Position numbers and translations under genes: made by a program
In this document: positions 26,855 through 35,892 of the stretch, piece after piece
Numbering within the stretch: the stretch's first letter is position 1
Layout: every line of letters starts with the position of its first letter
Assembly: GCA_016865035.1 (NCBI GenBank)
Contig: CP018227.1
Coordinates: forward strand, 1,210,001-1,274,000
Source: Kordiimonadales bacterium IMCC3096
Lineage (GTDB): Bacteria > Pseudomonadota > Alphaproteobacteria > Minwuiales > Minwuiaceae
Length of the DNA: 64,000 nt
Direction of reading: 5' to 3'
The notes under the pieces: generated by a model
The model's database searches: none
The model's input: only the letters and a program-made list of their open reading frames with translations
Told to the model about the DNA's origin: nothing

Positions 26855-27778
26855 ATGACCACGACCCGGATCCGTACGCTTCTGATGAGTGGTGTCGCGA
26901 CGGCCTGTGTGCTGGCAGTGACTGGTGGGGCAAGTGCAGCGGGCTATGGCGGTGCACCGATCAAGTCACCCTATGCCAACTATGACGCGGCGCTGCAGCT
27001 TCGCTATGAGGCGCTGTCCGATATGGAAGCCCGTGAGAACGACTCGACCGACGAATGGGCCTACTGGAACAAGGCGGTCGATGCCCGCGACGGCTACCTG
27101 GTGCTGCCTGATGATCCCGCAGGCCGCGACCTGAAGCCGGAAGACATGGCCTTTGCGCAGCGGGTCTACACCCGTCTGCTGAAGGCCTATCGGGCCGGTG
27201 TGCCTGGCAGTGCCGCGAGCGAACTGGCCGATGCGCAGGTCAACTTCGACTGCTGGATGAATGACGTGGAAGAGGGCACGAACCTGCGCCGTGCCGAGAT
27301 CTGCAAGGCACGCGTGACAGAGACCCTGGCACGCATGTCCGGCCCTGAGACCGGCGTTGCGCCTGTCGCCAGTTCCGGTGACCGCCGCGTCGCGACCGCC
27401 TCCGATGCCGCGGCACCGGTTGCCAAGGCTGTTCCCGTGCTGCCCGTCAGCCATCGCCTGCTGTTCGGTTTCGACAGCGCCGAGCTGGACAATGACGCAC
27501 ATGCGAAGCTGGACGAGATCGCGCGCCAGGCGGCGGCCTATCCCCAGGCCGATATCCGGGTAACGGGCCACACGGACCGGGCAGGTGACGCCACCTACAA
27601 CCGAATACTGGCGGAGAAGCGCGCCGCCAATGTTGCCGAGGCACTGCGCCTTCGCGGTCTCAACCTTGCCCGCATCGACGAGATTCCGGCTGGCGAGAGC
27701 GATCCGGCCATCGCGACCCCCGATGGTGTTGCCGAACCGCAGAACCGTCGGGTCGAGATCATGATCGACGATCGCTGA
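26855..27778 (+). CDS. OmpA-domain envelope protein, copy 2 (paralogue)
   Basis: 307 residues, signal peptide ending ASAAGYGG, AAGGAG ribosome site before ATG 26855. Same architecture as copy 1: shared N-terminal module (GGAPIKSPYANYDAALQLRYEALSDME), shorter linker, OmpA domain (HRLLFGFDSAELDNDAHAKL...GHTDRAG...NRRVEI). The shared residues GGAPI.SPYA.YD and ALSDME mark a gene duplication. An intrinsic terminator follows 31 bp after the stop. Confidence 0.83.
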   Translation: MTTTRIRTLLMSGVATACVLAVTGGASAAGYGGAPIKSPYANYDAALQLRYEALSDMEARENDSTDEWAYWNKAVDARDGYLVLPDDPAGRDLKPEDMAFAQRVYTRLLKAYRAGVPGSAASELADAQVNFDCWMNDVEEGTNLRRAEICKARVTETLARMSGPETGVAPVASSGDRRVATASDAAAPVAKAVPVLPVSHRLLFGFDSAELDNDAHAKLDEIARQAAAYPQADIRVTGHTDRAGDATYNRILAEKRAANVAEALRLRGLNLARIDEIPAGESDPAIATPDGVAEPQNRRVEIMIDDR

Positions 27779-27809
27779 TCCGCGACCGCCACGTAAATCC
27801 CGACGAACA

Positions 27810-27848
27810 GGCCCGCTCCGTGCATTCACGGGGCGGGCCTTCGCTTTT
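27810..27848 (+). terminator. Intrinsic terminator after the OmpA pair
   Basis: GGCCCGCTCCGTG-CATT-CACGGGGCGGGCC (27810-27839) forms a strong stem, followed by TTCGCTTTT. It ends plus-strand transcription coming from the two OmpA-domain genes. Confidence 0.8.
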
Positions 27849-27872
27849 CCGGCGGGGCCGGAACCGGGTTCG

Positions 27873-28160
27873 TCAGTCTTCCGTATTGGGCAGGGCGTCG
27901 GACGTGGTCTCGGGCGTACCGCCTTCGCGCCGCTGTACCAGTCCCCGCTCCTCCAGCTGGGTCACCAGACGGTCCAGCGAGGAGTAGATCTGCAGGAAAC
28001 CCTGCGGGCTGCTGACCAGGCGCTGGGAGAACTGACGTGCCGGCTTGCCCTCCGCGTCCCGCTGGGTCGGAGAATGGGTGAAGAAGTCGATGCGAACGGC
28101 ACCGTCCTGGATCCCGACATTGAAGACGCCGTCGACGAAGACCTGATTCTGGTCAGCCAT
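27873..28160 (-). CDS. Small conserved-type hypothetical protein
   Basis: 95 residues from ATG 28160 (AAGGGGAAA upstream; the frame is open to 28247 but that part lies in the intergenic region). The sequence starts MADQNQVFVDGVFNVGIQDG, looks beta-rich then helical, and ends in a disordered Thr/Glu tail. No family recognised. It follows the DMT permease gene with an 83-bp gap, same strand. Confidence 0.6.
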   Translation of the reverse strand: MADQNQVFVDGVFNVGIQDGAVRIDFFTHSPTQRDAEGKPARQFSQRLVSSPQGFLQIYSSLDRLVTQLEERGLVQRREGGTPETTSDALPNTED

Positions 28161-28243
28161 ATGCTGTTTCCCCTTGGTTCCCGGGAGCCATGCCCCGACT
28201 GAAAGACCATTGAGGAATAGCGGAAATTCAGGATCCCAGGCAA

Positions 28244-29251
28244 TCAATTCGGGTGCCGGGCGGCGGAATCAGCCGCCGCGGCCCGACGCATCTGCCTGCG
28301 GGTCTGCGCTTCGCGATGGGCGATATAGGTCGCCGAGCCGACAATGATCGCACCGCCGATCCAGGTGCCGAGTGCCGGATCCTCGCCGAACATGTAGATA
28401 CCGATCAGGGAGGCCCAGACGAGTTGCAGGAACTCCACCGGCTGGGTCACCGACAGGTCCGCCGCGCGCCACGCCTTGGTCATGCAGATGTGGGCCAGGG
28501 TGGCCAGCCCGGCCACTGCCGCCAGGGAGAGCACCTCCTCCAGTGTCGGTGTCCGCCAGACCATCGCCGCCGGGATGGCGAGCACGATGGTCACCAGCAT
28601 TGAAAGCCAGGCAACAATGGCCGTCGTTGTTTCCGTATCCGTCAGGCGTTTGGTGATGATCTTCGACGCCGCGAACAGTGGCGCCGCCAGCAGCATCGCC
28701 GCCTGCCCGTATCCTAGCGCACTGAAGTTCGATTGCAGCTCCGCCATTGACCCCGGCAGGCCGAACAGCACCACCAGCGCGCCGGTGAAACCCAGCACCA
28801 CGGCCACGATGCGGCGCAGCTTCACCACCTCGCCCAGGATCAGGATCGCCCCGAGCGTGGCCCAGACAGGCGAGGTGAAGCCCAGCGCCGTGACCTCCGC
28901 CAGCGAGATCTTGGAGATGGCGTAGAACCACAGCATGACCCCGCAGCCGTGCACCAACCCACGGAACAGGTGCATGACCGGACGCTTGGTCCGCAACTCG
29001 CTGCGCCGCGCGCCGAGGAAGATCGGCAGGATGAACAGGAACCCGAAGAAATAGCGGATGAACGCCGTCTCCGCCGGGTGCAGGTCACTGGAGACATAAC
29101 GAATGATACCCGTGAAGATCGCGAAGATGACGCCGGATGCCGCCAGCCAGGCCATGCCGATCAGCGCACCGTCACTGATGACCTTTCCCGACGGACCACC
29201 GGAAGGTTCCGGCCCGCCGGGCGCGATCTCGCTTTCTGCCACATTTGTCAT
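28244..29251 (-). CDS. DMT-family permease with two EamA domains
   Basis: 335 residues with ten predicted membrane helices in two EamA repeats (first AWLAASGVIFAIFTGIIRYV, second LLAAPLFAASKIITKRLTD). The segment SLAEVTALGFTSPVWATLGAILILGE is the hallmark end of the first repeat, and VEFLQLVWASLIGIYMFGED of the second. Such proteins are drug/metabolite exporters or S-adenosylmethionine/amino-acid carriers; the substrate is unknown. Divergent from the TetR gene, which makes it a candidate target of that regulator. Confidence 0.85.
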   Translation of the reverse strand: MTNVAESEIAPGGPEPSGGPSGKVISDGALIGMAWLAASGVIFAIFTGIIRYVSSDLHPAETAFIRYFFGFLFILPIFLGARRSELRTKRPVMHLFRGLVHGCGVMLWFYAISKISLAEVTALGFTSPVWATLGAILILGEVVKLRRIVAVVLGFTGALVVLFGLPGSMAELQSNFSALGYGQAAMLLAAPLFAASKIITKRLTDTETTTAIVAWLSMLVTIVLAIPAAMVWRTPTLEEVLSLAAVAGLATLAHICMTKAWRAADLSVTQPVEFLQLVWASLIGIYMFGEDPALGTWIGGAIIVGSATYIAHREAQTRRQMRRAAAADSAARHPN

Positions 29252-29341
29252 GTGCGGACACTACGACTGCATTCGTGGATATTCCATGATGATCCTCAAC
29301 AACCCGGCCATGCTGCAAGCCACGCTGCCGGGCTGGCCCCT

Positions 29342-29377
29342 TGACAGGGTGACGGCTGTTTCTGACTGTAGGTCAGC
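29342..29377 (+). promoter_or_regulatory. Candidate promoter and TetR operator
   Basis: TTGACA at 29342-29347 could be a -35 box. The inverted repeat CTGAC-TGTAG-GTCAG (29363-29377) lies where the -10 would be. A palindrome of this size over a promoter, 50 bp before a TetR gene, suggests autorepression and possibly control of the divergent permease. No good -10 consensus is present, so this remains weak. Confidence 0.4.
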
Positions 29378-29426
29378 AGTTGCGTGTTCGCCGGGCGGAT
29401 ACGATCACGCCCGAAACAGGATACAG

Positions 29427-30104
29427 ATGCCGGATACAGCGATACATTCTGGAACAGCGCCACGCCGCGCAAGGGGCGCCGCCGACAAGGCCGCGCGTCG
29501 ACAGACCATCCTTGCCGCAGCGGGGGAACTGTTCGATGAGACCGGGGGTGAACTGCCGTCGGTCGATCAGGTCGCCCGCCGCGCCGGACTGGCCAAGGGC
29601 ACCGTCTATCTCTACTTCCGCGCCAAGGAGGAGATGTTCCTGGCTCTGCTGACGCAGGAGCTCGGCGGCTGGTTTCAGGCCCTGACGGGCATCATGCAGG
29701 ACGAGGCACTGGTGCGTTCCGGTGCCGCCGCCGTCTCGAAGTCACTTGTCCGGGACCTGGCACAACGGCGCAACATGCTGCGTCTGGCGGTGCAGTGCCA
29801 CGGCACCCTGGAACGCAATGTGGCGGAGGACGCCGTACTGGCCTTCAAGCAGGTGACCGCAGGCGGGCTGGTCGAACTGGGCGGCATGGTGGAGGACCGG
29901 TTTCCCGGTGTGAAACCCGGCGACGGGCCGACCCTGCTGCTTCAGCTCTACGCCCTGATCGTCGGTCTCTGGCAACTGGCAGAACCGCCGAAGTCCGCGC
30001 GCGCCATTCTGGAGCGCCCGGAATTCAGCAATCTGAAGCCGGATTTCGAGCATGCGCTGACCGGCGGAATGACGGCGATTCTCAGCGGCGCCCTTGATAA
30101 CTGA
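29427..30104 (+). CDS. TetR-family transcriptional regulator
   Basis: 225 residues. The N-terminal DNA-binding domain has RRQTILAAAGELFDE followed by the helix-turn-helix VDQVARRAGLAKGTVYLYF, nearly the TetR consensus. The C-terminal ligand-binding part is typical in length. Located between the divergent DMT permease and the IorAB-like enzyme genes (start 69 bp downstream), so either could be its target. Confidence 0.88.
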   Translation: MPDTAIHSGTAPRRARGAADKAARRQTILAAAGELFDETGGELPSVDQVARRAGLAKGTVYLYFRAKEEMFLALLTQELGGWFQALTGIMQDEALVRSGAAAVSKSLVRDLAQRRNMLRLAVQCHGTLERNVAEDAVLAFKQVTAGGLVELGGMVEDRFPGVKPGDGPTLLLQLYALIVGLWQLAEPPKSARAILERPEFSNLKPDFEHALTGGMTAILSGALDN

Positions 30105-30173
30105 CCACGGGTCATTTATATCCTGAAGCTTGTTCAGGGGGACTTCTGAACCCTGCGGATCGGGAGGCTGCGC

Positions 30174-30623
30174 ATGATCGACTTCGTTCTCAACGGCGAG
30201 ACGGTTTCCGTTGATGTGGAACCGGATACGCCCCTGCTCTGGGTCATTCGCGATACCCTCGGACAGACCGGCACGAAGTTCGGATGCGGCGTTGCCGCCT
30301 GTGGTGCCTGCACCGTGCATGTGGATGGGGTGGCAACGCGGACCTGCGTCCTGCCCGTGGAGGCCGTGGCGGGGGCAAGTGTCACGACAATCGAAGGCAT
30401 CACGGACGGCGGAACCCGCCACCGTGTGCAGCAGGCCTGGATCGATGAACAGGTACCGCAGTGTGGGTACTGCCAGTCGGGCATGATCATGGCCGTCACC
30501 GCGCTGCTGGCCGAGAACCCGTCCCCCACCGACGCCGACATCGACGATGCCATCACCAACATCTGCCGCTGTGGCACCTACAGCCGCATTCGCAGCGCGA
30601 TCCATCGCGCCGCACGCGCCTGA
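30174..30623 (+). CDS. iorA: Molybdenum hydroxylase small subunit, 2[2Fe-2S] (IorA-like)
   Basis: 149 residues. The N-terminal ferredoxin-like cluster site [15 protein letters not shown] and the second cluster site [11 protein letters not shown]...[11 protein letters not shown] are both complete. This two-domain small subunit pairs with the molybdopterin subunit encoded 12 bp downstream and passes electrons out of the active site. GGGAGG precedes the start. The isoquinoline-oxidoreductase type has no FAD subunit, as here; electrons usually go to a cytochrome. Confidence 0.92.
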   Translation: MIDFVLNGETVSVDVEPDTPLLWVIRDTLGQTGTKFGCGVAACGACTVHVDGVATRTCVLPVEAVAGASVTTIEGITDGGTRHRVQQAWIDEQVPQCGYCQSGMIMAVTALLAENPSPTDADIDDAITNICRCGTYSRIRSAIHRAARA

Positions 30624-30634
30624 GGGAGGTCAGC

Positions 30635-32935
30635 ATGGCACGCAACAGGAAGAGCACCGAAGGCAAGCCGAAGAGCCGCGCCCGCCGCCGTTTCCTGATC
30701 GGCAGCACCGTGGCCGCAGGCGGCCTGTTCGTCGGCTGGCAGCTGCTGGGCGGCGGCGCCCCCACCGATCCCGCCACGCTGCTGGACCCCGGCGCGGACG
30801 AGGCCGCGCTGAATGCCTGGGTGAAGATCGCCCGCGACGGAACGGTCACCATTGCCGTGCCCCGCAGCGAGATGGGCCAGGGCATCCACACCGCCCTGCC
30901 GATGATCCTGGCGGAGGAACTGGACGCCGACTTCGACCGGGTCGAGATCATCGACGCGAAGGTCGACAGGATCTACGTCAATGACGTCATGCTGCCGGAA
31001 GGCTTTCCCTTCGGCCCGCACGACGAGAGCTTCATTGCCCGTCAGGCCCGCGCCACCGGACGCTGGCTGTCCGGCGTGATCGCGGTCCAGGCCACCGGCG
31101 GTTCGACCAGTGTGCGTGCCGGGTGGCAGCCGATGCGGGAAGCCGGCGCCATGGCCCGGGAGATGCTGAAACAGGCGGCGGCAACGCGCCTCGGCACCCC
31201 TGTGGCCAGCCTGAAGACCGAACGCGGCGAAGTCGTGGACCCGGCGTCGGGCAGGCGTATCGGCTATGGCGAGCTTGCCGCCGACGCGGCCGGCGTGAAA
31301 CTGGCCGAGGTCCCGCCCCTGCGCGCGCCCTCGCAGTTCCGCATCATCGGCCAACCGAAGCAGCGGCTGGACATTCCCGCCAAGGTCGATGGCACCGCGA
31401 CCTTCGGCATCGACGTCCGCCTGCCGGACATGCTGTTCGCGGCGGTGAAACATCCACCTGTGGTGGGCGCAAGCGTGACACGCTTCGACCCGGCGCAGGT
31501 GCAGCGGATGCCCGGCGTCGTAAAGACCGTGGCTGTTCCCGGCGGCGTTGCCGTCATTGCCGACAGCACCTGGCGGGCGAAGCAGGCCATCGACGCACTG
31601 GATATCGAGTACGACCTGGGCGAGACGCCCGATTTCTCCACCGACGCGCTGTTCGACAGCTACGAGGCCGCGCTTTCCGAAGATGGCTTCGGCTATCAGG
31701 ATGACGGCGAAGCGGTCGAGATGCTGGAGGCCGCGGGCAGCAACGTGCTGGAGATGACCTACCGCACGCCGTTCCTGGCCCACGCGCCGATGGAACCGAT
31801 GAACTGTACCGCGCGCATGGACGGCGACAGGCTGGAAGTCTGGGCGCCGACCCAGGCACCGTCCGTCAGCCGCTGGATCGCGGCCGGCCAGGCCGACATG
31901 GACGAGGACAGGGTGACCATCAACGTGACCTATCTGGGTGGCGGTTTCGGGCGTCGTGGGGAGCCGGACTTCATCCGCCAGGCCGTCGCCTGCGCCATGG
32001 CCGTGCCCGGACGCGGCGTGCAGGTGGTCTGGTCGCGGGAGGAAGACATCCGTCAGGACACCTATCGCCCGGCGACCCTGGCGCATTTCCGTGTCACCAC
32101 CGACGGCGAAGGCTATCCCGTTGCCTGGGCCAACAAGCTTGTCGGCCCCTCAACCTCCGGCCAGGCGACCATGCGCTACATTCCCTTCGGCTCCGATTCC
32201 GGACCCGACCGGACCACGGTCGATGGCGCCGCATGGCTGCCCTATGCCATTCCCAACATGCGGGTGGAACACATCCTGTCACGCGTGCCGGTGCGGATCG
32301 GCTTCTGGCGCTCCGTCGGCCATTCCCAGAATGCCTTCTATTCGGAGGCCGTGATCGACGAACTGGCCCATGCCGCAGGCAAGGACCCCTACGCCTATCG
32401 CATGCATCTGCTGGCAGACAGCCCCAGGTACGCCAGGGTGCTGCAGACCGTGGCACGGATGGCCGACTGGGAAGCCGGCGCACCGGCAGGCCGCGCGCGG
32501 GGCATCGCCCTGCACGAGAGCTTCGGCAGCATCGTTGCCCAGGTAGCGGAGGTCTCGCTGGACGACGGTCAGCCCCGGGTTCACCGGGTCTGGTGCGCGG
32601 TCGATGCGGGCATCGTCATCAACCCCGACACCATCGTCGCCCAGATGCAGGGCGGCATCGTCTACGGCCTGACCGCCGCGCTCTATGGCGAAATCACCTT
32701 CGCGGACGGCGCACCGCAGCAGTCCAACTTCCCGGACTACGAAATGATCCGCCTCTCCACCATGCCGACCATCGAGACGGAGATCATTGCCTCGACGGAG
32801 GCGCCGGGCGGTGCCGGCGAACCCGGCACACCGCCCATTGCACCCGCCGTCACCAATGCCCTGTTCGCCCTGACCGGCCAGCGCGCCCGCGAGCTGCCCC
32901 TGTCCCGCCATGACTGGACCACGACGGGAAGCTGA
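30635..32935 (+). CDS. iorB: Molybdenum hydroxylase large subunit (IorB-like), Tat-exported
   Basis: 766 residues. A Tat signal begins with KSRARRRFLIGSTVAAGGLF, placing the enzyme in the periplasm. The xanthine-dehydrogenase-type blocks that follow include MGQGIHTALPMILAEELD, QKR-type linker FGIDVRLPDMLFAAVKHPP, YLGGGFGRRGEPDF, SVGHSQNAFYSEAVIDELA and, near the C-terminus, GGAGEPGTPPIAPAVTNA with the catalytic Glu. With IorA it would hydroxylate an N-heterocycle or oxidise an aldehyde; the true substrate is unknown. No XdhC-type maturation factor is adjacent. Confidence 0.9.
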   Translation: MARNRKSTEGKPKSRARRRFLIGSTVAAGGLFVGWQLLGGGAPTDPATLLDPGADEAALNAWVKIARDGTVTIAVPRSEMGQGIHTALPMILAEELDADFDRVEIIDAKVDRIYVNDVMLPEGFPFGPHDESFIARQARATGRWLSGVIAVQATGGSTSVRAGWQPMREAGAMAREMLKQAAATRLGTPVASLKTERGEVVDPASGRRIGYGELAADAAGVKLAEVPPLRAPSQFRIIGQPKQRLDIPAKVDGTATFGIDVRLPDMLFAAVKHPPVVGASVTRFDPAQVQRMPGVVKTVAVPGGVAVIADSTWRAKQAIDALDIEYDLGETPDFSTDALFDSYEAALSEDGFGYQDDGEAVEMLEAAGSNVLEMTYRTPFLAHAPMEPMNCTARMDGDRLEVWAPTQAPSVSRWIAAGQADMDEDRVTINVTYLGGGFGRRGEPDFIRQAVACAMAVPGRGVQVVWSREEDIRQDTYRPATLAHFRVTTDGEGYPVAWANKLVGPSTSGQATMRYIPFGSDSGPDRTTVDGAAWLPYAIPNMRVEHILSRVPVRIGFWRSVGHSQNAFYSEAVIDELAHAAGKDPYAYRMHLLADSPRYARVLQTVARMADWEAGAPAGRARGIALHESFGSIVAQVAEVSLDDGQPRVHRVWCAVDAGIVINPDTIVAQMQGGIVYGLTAALYGEITFADGAPQQSNFPDYEMIRLSTMPTIETEIIASTEAPGGAGEPGTPPIAPAVTNALFALTGQRARELPLSRHDWTTTGS

Positions 32936-32944
32936 GGCGGCGCG

Positions 32945-33463
32945 TCAGTCGTTGCCGCCCTCGGGACCGAACCGGAACCGGAAGTCGCAGTGACTGGCCC
33001 CTGACAGGATGGTCTGGGTGCGGGTCAGTTCCGCATCCGGGTTGAAGCCTTCCATCAGCGCATAGTCGCGATTGCACGACAGGATCGCGCCAAGTTCCGG
33101 GATGCCGAGCGCGCGGTACATCTCCGCATAGCGGCAGCGGGTGACGTTGAAGTTCAGCGCCGTGTCGGACTGGTCCAGCACGTCGATTTCCAGCGCGCCG
33201 TCCTGCCGCCAGTACTTCATCGACTCCATGAAGGTGGCGGAATCGTTGCCGCCCATGGCCTCCGCAAGTTCGCCCCCCTGTTCCTGCGCGATCTTCACGA
33301 TGGTGTCGCGCACGATGGACAGCACTTCCTCCCGCCCGAAGGCGTCGGCCAGCGCCTCGACCACCGGCGCGACGACCCGCGCCTCCGTCTCCCGCCGGGC
33401 CAGCACCCCGATGCGCTGTGTCAGCGTATCGGGCATTTCCGTCTTGCCATTCTCGTCACTCAT
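32945..33463 (-). CDS. L-2-amino-thiazoline-4-carboxylate hydrolase-like protein
   Basis: 172 residues, convergent with iorB with only nine bases between. The C-terminal half, [39 protein letters not shown], with its paired Cys residues and CDFRFRF end, matches what I know of the ATC-hydrolase family (L-cysteine synthesis from thiazolines in Pseudomonas). Many family members have no tested function. Good ribosome site GGGGAGGCGGAG. Confidence 0.75.
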   Translation of the reverse strand: MSDENGKTEMPDTLTQRIGVLARRETEARVVAPVVEALADAFGREEVLSIVRDTIVKIAQEQGGELAEAMGGNDSATFMESMKYWRQDGALEIDVLDQSDTALNFNVTRCRYAEMYRALGIPELGAILSCNRDYALMEGFNPDAELTRTQTILSGASHCDFRFRFGPEGGND

Positions 33464-33511
33464 CTCCGCCTCCCCTTGCCATGAGCCTGCATTGTCGGGG
33501 CGGCGGCGGCG

Positions 33512-35710
33512 TCAATCAACTGTCGGGGCATGCCGGTCGTCGATCAGACGCGTCGAGCGGCGGAAGGTCAGGTACGCCCAGGCCCATTCCAGCGCCACGG
33601 AGAGCTGATCGCGCTTCGAGGTCAGGAACATCACGTGGACCACGCCCCAGAACCACCAGGCAACAGGTCCGGAGATCCTCAGCCGTCCCAGGTCCGCCAC
33701 TGCAGAGGCCCGGCCGATGGTGGCCAGATTCCCGGCATGGCGATAGCGGAAGGCGCCAGGGGCCTTCGCCCGCGTCAGGCGGGCGTTGATGACCCTGGCC
33801 ACATGGGCGCCACCCTGCTTTGCGGCGGGGGCCAGGCCAGGCACCGGCTGACCGTCCCAGCCATCACTGGCAGCCGTATCGCCGACGACGAACAGTTCCG
33901 GATGTCCGGGCACGCACAGGTTCGCGTCCACCTTCACCCGCCCGGCACGGTCCGCTTCCGCCCCCAGCCAGCGCGCCGCAGGGGAGGCCATGACCCCCGC
34001 AGCCCAGAGCGCCGTGCGCGCGGCAATCCGCTCCTCCCCCACCGTCACACCCTCCGCATCGATCCCGGTGACCCGGCTGCCCAGACGCACCTCGACGCCG
34101 AGCCTTTCCAGCGATTCCCTGGTGCGGCGGGAAAGCTCCGGCGGGAACGGCGGCAGCAGGCGATCCGCACTCTGCACCAGGATGACGCGCGCGTTGGCGG
34201 GGTCGGCATTGCGGAACTCCCCGCGCATGCCGTGATGCGCCAGTTCGGCAATCGCCCCGGCCAACTCGACGCCGGTCGGGCCGCCGCCGACGACAACGAA
34301 GGTCATCCAGGCGGCGCGTTCGGTCGGGTCCATGCACTCCTCTGCCGCCTCGAAGGCACCCAGGATCCGGCCCCGGATCTCTGTCGCGTCCGGGATCTTC
34401 TTCAGACCCGGAGCGAACTGTTCCCACCCGTCCTTGCCGAAATAGGCATGGCGCGCCCCGGTGGCGATGACCAGATGGTCGTAGCCAATGGCCGTCCCGC
34501 CGATCAGGACCTGGCGCCCTGCCGTGTCCACATCGGTCACCCGCCCCATCAGGACCCGCACATTGGGCTGGTCGCGGAAGATCTCCCGGATCGGGCTGGC
34601 GATGTCGGCGGGGGACAGTCCGGCCGTTGCAACCTGATACAGCAGCGGCTGGAACAGGTGATAGTTGCGACGGTCGATCAGGGTGATCCGGCAGGGGCTG
34701 TGCTTCAGTCCCTGCACGGCGGCGACACCACCGAAGCCCGCGCCCACGACCACCACATGCGGCAGTTCACCATCATCCCAGCGGGCAGGCTTCAGCGCGG
34801 CGGGGTAGCGTGCCACCAGCAACCGCTGCAACAGGGTATCGAGCGCCAGTGGTCCCGGCCCGCGCAGCGCAATCAGGCCCAGGATCGCCAGCCACCAGAA
34901 GTGATCCGCATGATCAAGATAGGTGAACTGGATCACCAGGGTCATCGCGATCAGGGGCAGGGTCGCGAGGCGGCAGAAGAGACCCAGCAGGATCGCCACC
35001 GGGGCTGCCAGCTCGAAGAACGTCGCCAGCCAGGCCGCGAGCGCAGGCGGGATCAGCGGCACCGCATATTCGTACTGGAACAGCAGGATGGTGTTCCCGA
35101 AGTCATCGATCTTGGTCAGACCGGAGGCGAAGAATATCCAGGCGATCCAGGCCCTGAACAGCACGAGCCAGAGTGGTGCGAGGAACCTGTCCGACCACTG
35201 CCAGAACCGGTGGAAGGTTCCGACCAGCGGCAGCGGCAGGGTCGCAAAGCCGCGCCCCAGAAGGCGGTCGAGCGCGATCGGACCGGCCCCTGCCACCACG
35301 TACCAGCCCAGGAACAGCGCCCAGAAGATGTGGACGTTCAGTTCCAGATAGACGGACTGGATCACCAGACTGAGGATGGCCATCGGCAGCGCCACCAGCC
35401 GCGTTGCCAATCCCAGCATCAGCGCCCCGCCACCCACGATCTCGATGGCCGCCCCCAGCAGTGCCGCGAGCCAGGGTGCCAGCCAGGAGACCGGATATTC
35501 ATGGGTTGCGAGGAAGACCGCGCTGTCCCAGTTCGCGAGTTTGACCAGGCCGGAAAGCAGGAACGTCTGGCCGATCCAGATGCGCAGCACCAGCTCGAGC
35601 ACGGGCCAGCCGATGTTGCCCAGCACATCCTGGATCCGTGCGATCCGGCGATGGACCGGCGCCAGCCAGGCAGGCGCTCTTGCTACGGGCACGAAATCGA
35701 GTTCAGCCAT
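33512..35710 (-). CDS. DoxX-DoxX-type-II NADH dehydrogenase fusion
   Basis: 732 residues with AGGAGG before ATG 35710. Residues about 30-150 and 175-300 are two DoxX-type four-helix membrane modules (LRIWIGQTFLLSGLVKLANW and FRAWIAWIFFASGLTKIDDF mark the same position in each). From about residue 320 comes a complete NDH-2/Ndh-like flavoprotein. It has the FAD loop VVVVGAGFGGVAAVQGL, YHLFQPLLYQVATAGLSP, the NAD loop FVVVGGGPTGVELAGAIAEL and the second FAD site LFVVGDTA. The C-terminus ends in a membrane-associating segment (PVAWWFWGVVHVMFLTS). It should oxidise NAD(P)H to quinone at the membrane, tied to DoxX modules that in other systems join redox-stress complexes. Divergent from an ECF sigma gene with a shared symmetric promoter. 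Confidence 0.9.
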   Translation of the reverse strand: MAELDFVPVARAPAWLAPVHRRIARIQDVLGNIGWPVLELVLRIWIGQTFLLSGLVKLANWDSAVFLATHEYPVSWLAPWLAALLGAAIEIVGGGALMLGLATRLVALPMAILSLVIQSVYLELNVHIFWALFLGWYVVAGAGPIALDRLLGRGFATLPLPLVGTFHRFWQWSDRFLAPLWLVLFRAWIAWIFFASGLTKIDDFGNTILLFQYEYAVPLIPPALAAWLATFFELAAPVAILLGLFCRLATLPLIAMTLVIQFTYLDHADHFWWLAILGLIALRGPGPLALDTLLQRLLVARYPAALKPARWDDGELPHVVVVGAGFGGVAAVQGLKHSPCRITLIDRRNYHLFQPLLYQVATAGLSPADIASPIREIFRDQPNVRVLMGRVTDVDTAGRQVLIGGTAIGYDHLVIATGARHAYFGKDGWEQFAPGLKKIPDATEIRGRILGAFEAAEECMDPTERAAWMTFVVVGGGPTGVELAGAIAELAHHGMRGEFRNADPANARVILVQSADRLLPPFPPELSRRTRESLERLGVEVRLGSRVTGIDAEGVTVGEERIAARTALWAAGVMASPAARWLGAEADRAGRVKVDANLCVPGHPELFVVGDTAASDGWDGQPVPGLAPAAKQGGAHVARVINARLTRAKAPGAFRYRHAGNLATIGRASAVADLGRLRISGPVAWWFWGVVHVMFLTSKRDQLSVALEWAWAYLTFRRSTRLIDDRHAPTVD

Positions 35711-35736
35711 GGCGCGGCCTCCTGCTGCGGGGGTTC

Positions 35737-35784
35737 TGTAACCTTTGTCTCCCTTCAGACGTCACAGAGACAGGTTCGGTTACA
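35737..35784. promoter_or_regulatory. Symmetric divergent ECF-type promoter pair
   Basis: Plus strand: TGTAACC (35737-35743), 16 bp, CGTC (35760-35763). Minus strand: TGTAACC (35784-35778), 16 bp, CGTC (35761-35758). The two -10-like elements overlap in the palindrome GACGTC (35758-35763), so the whole 48 bp is TGTAACC-N14-GACGTC-N14-GGTTACA. AAC-containing -35 and CGTC -10 boxes are the pattern of ECF promoters, and GTAACC is reported for the Caulobacter SigF group. One side faces the sigma gene, the other the DoxX/NDH-2 gene. Confidence 0.72.
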
Positions 35785-35892
35785 CACCAGCCGTTGCAAC
35801 AGGGTCACGAAAGTCCGCCAGAAGTGCCGTTTGACAGAATCCAGCCGTCGCAGGATGCTACGCCATGCTCCCCACCTGGGCCAGAACACCAC

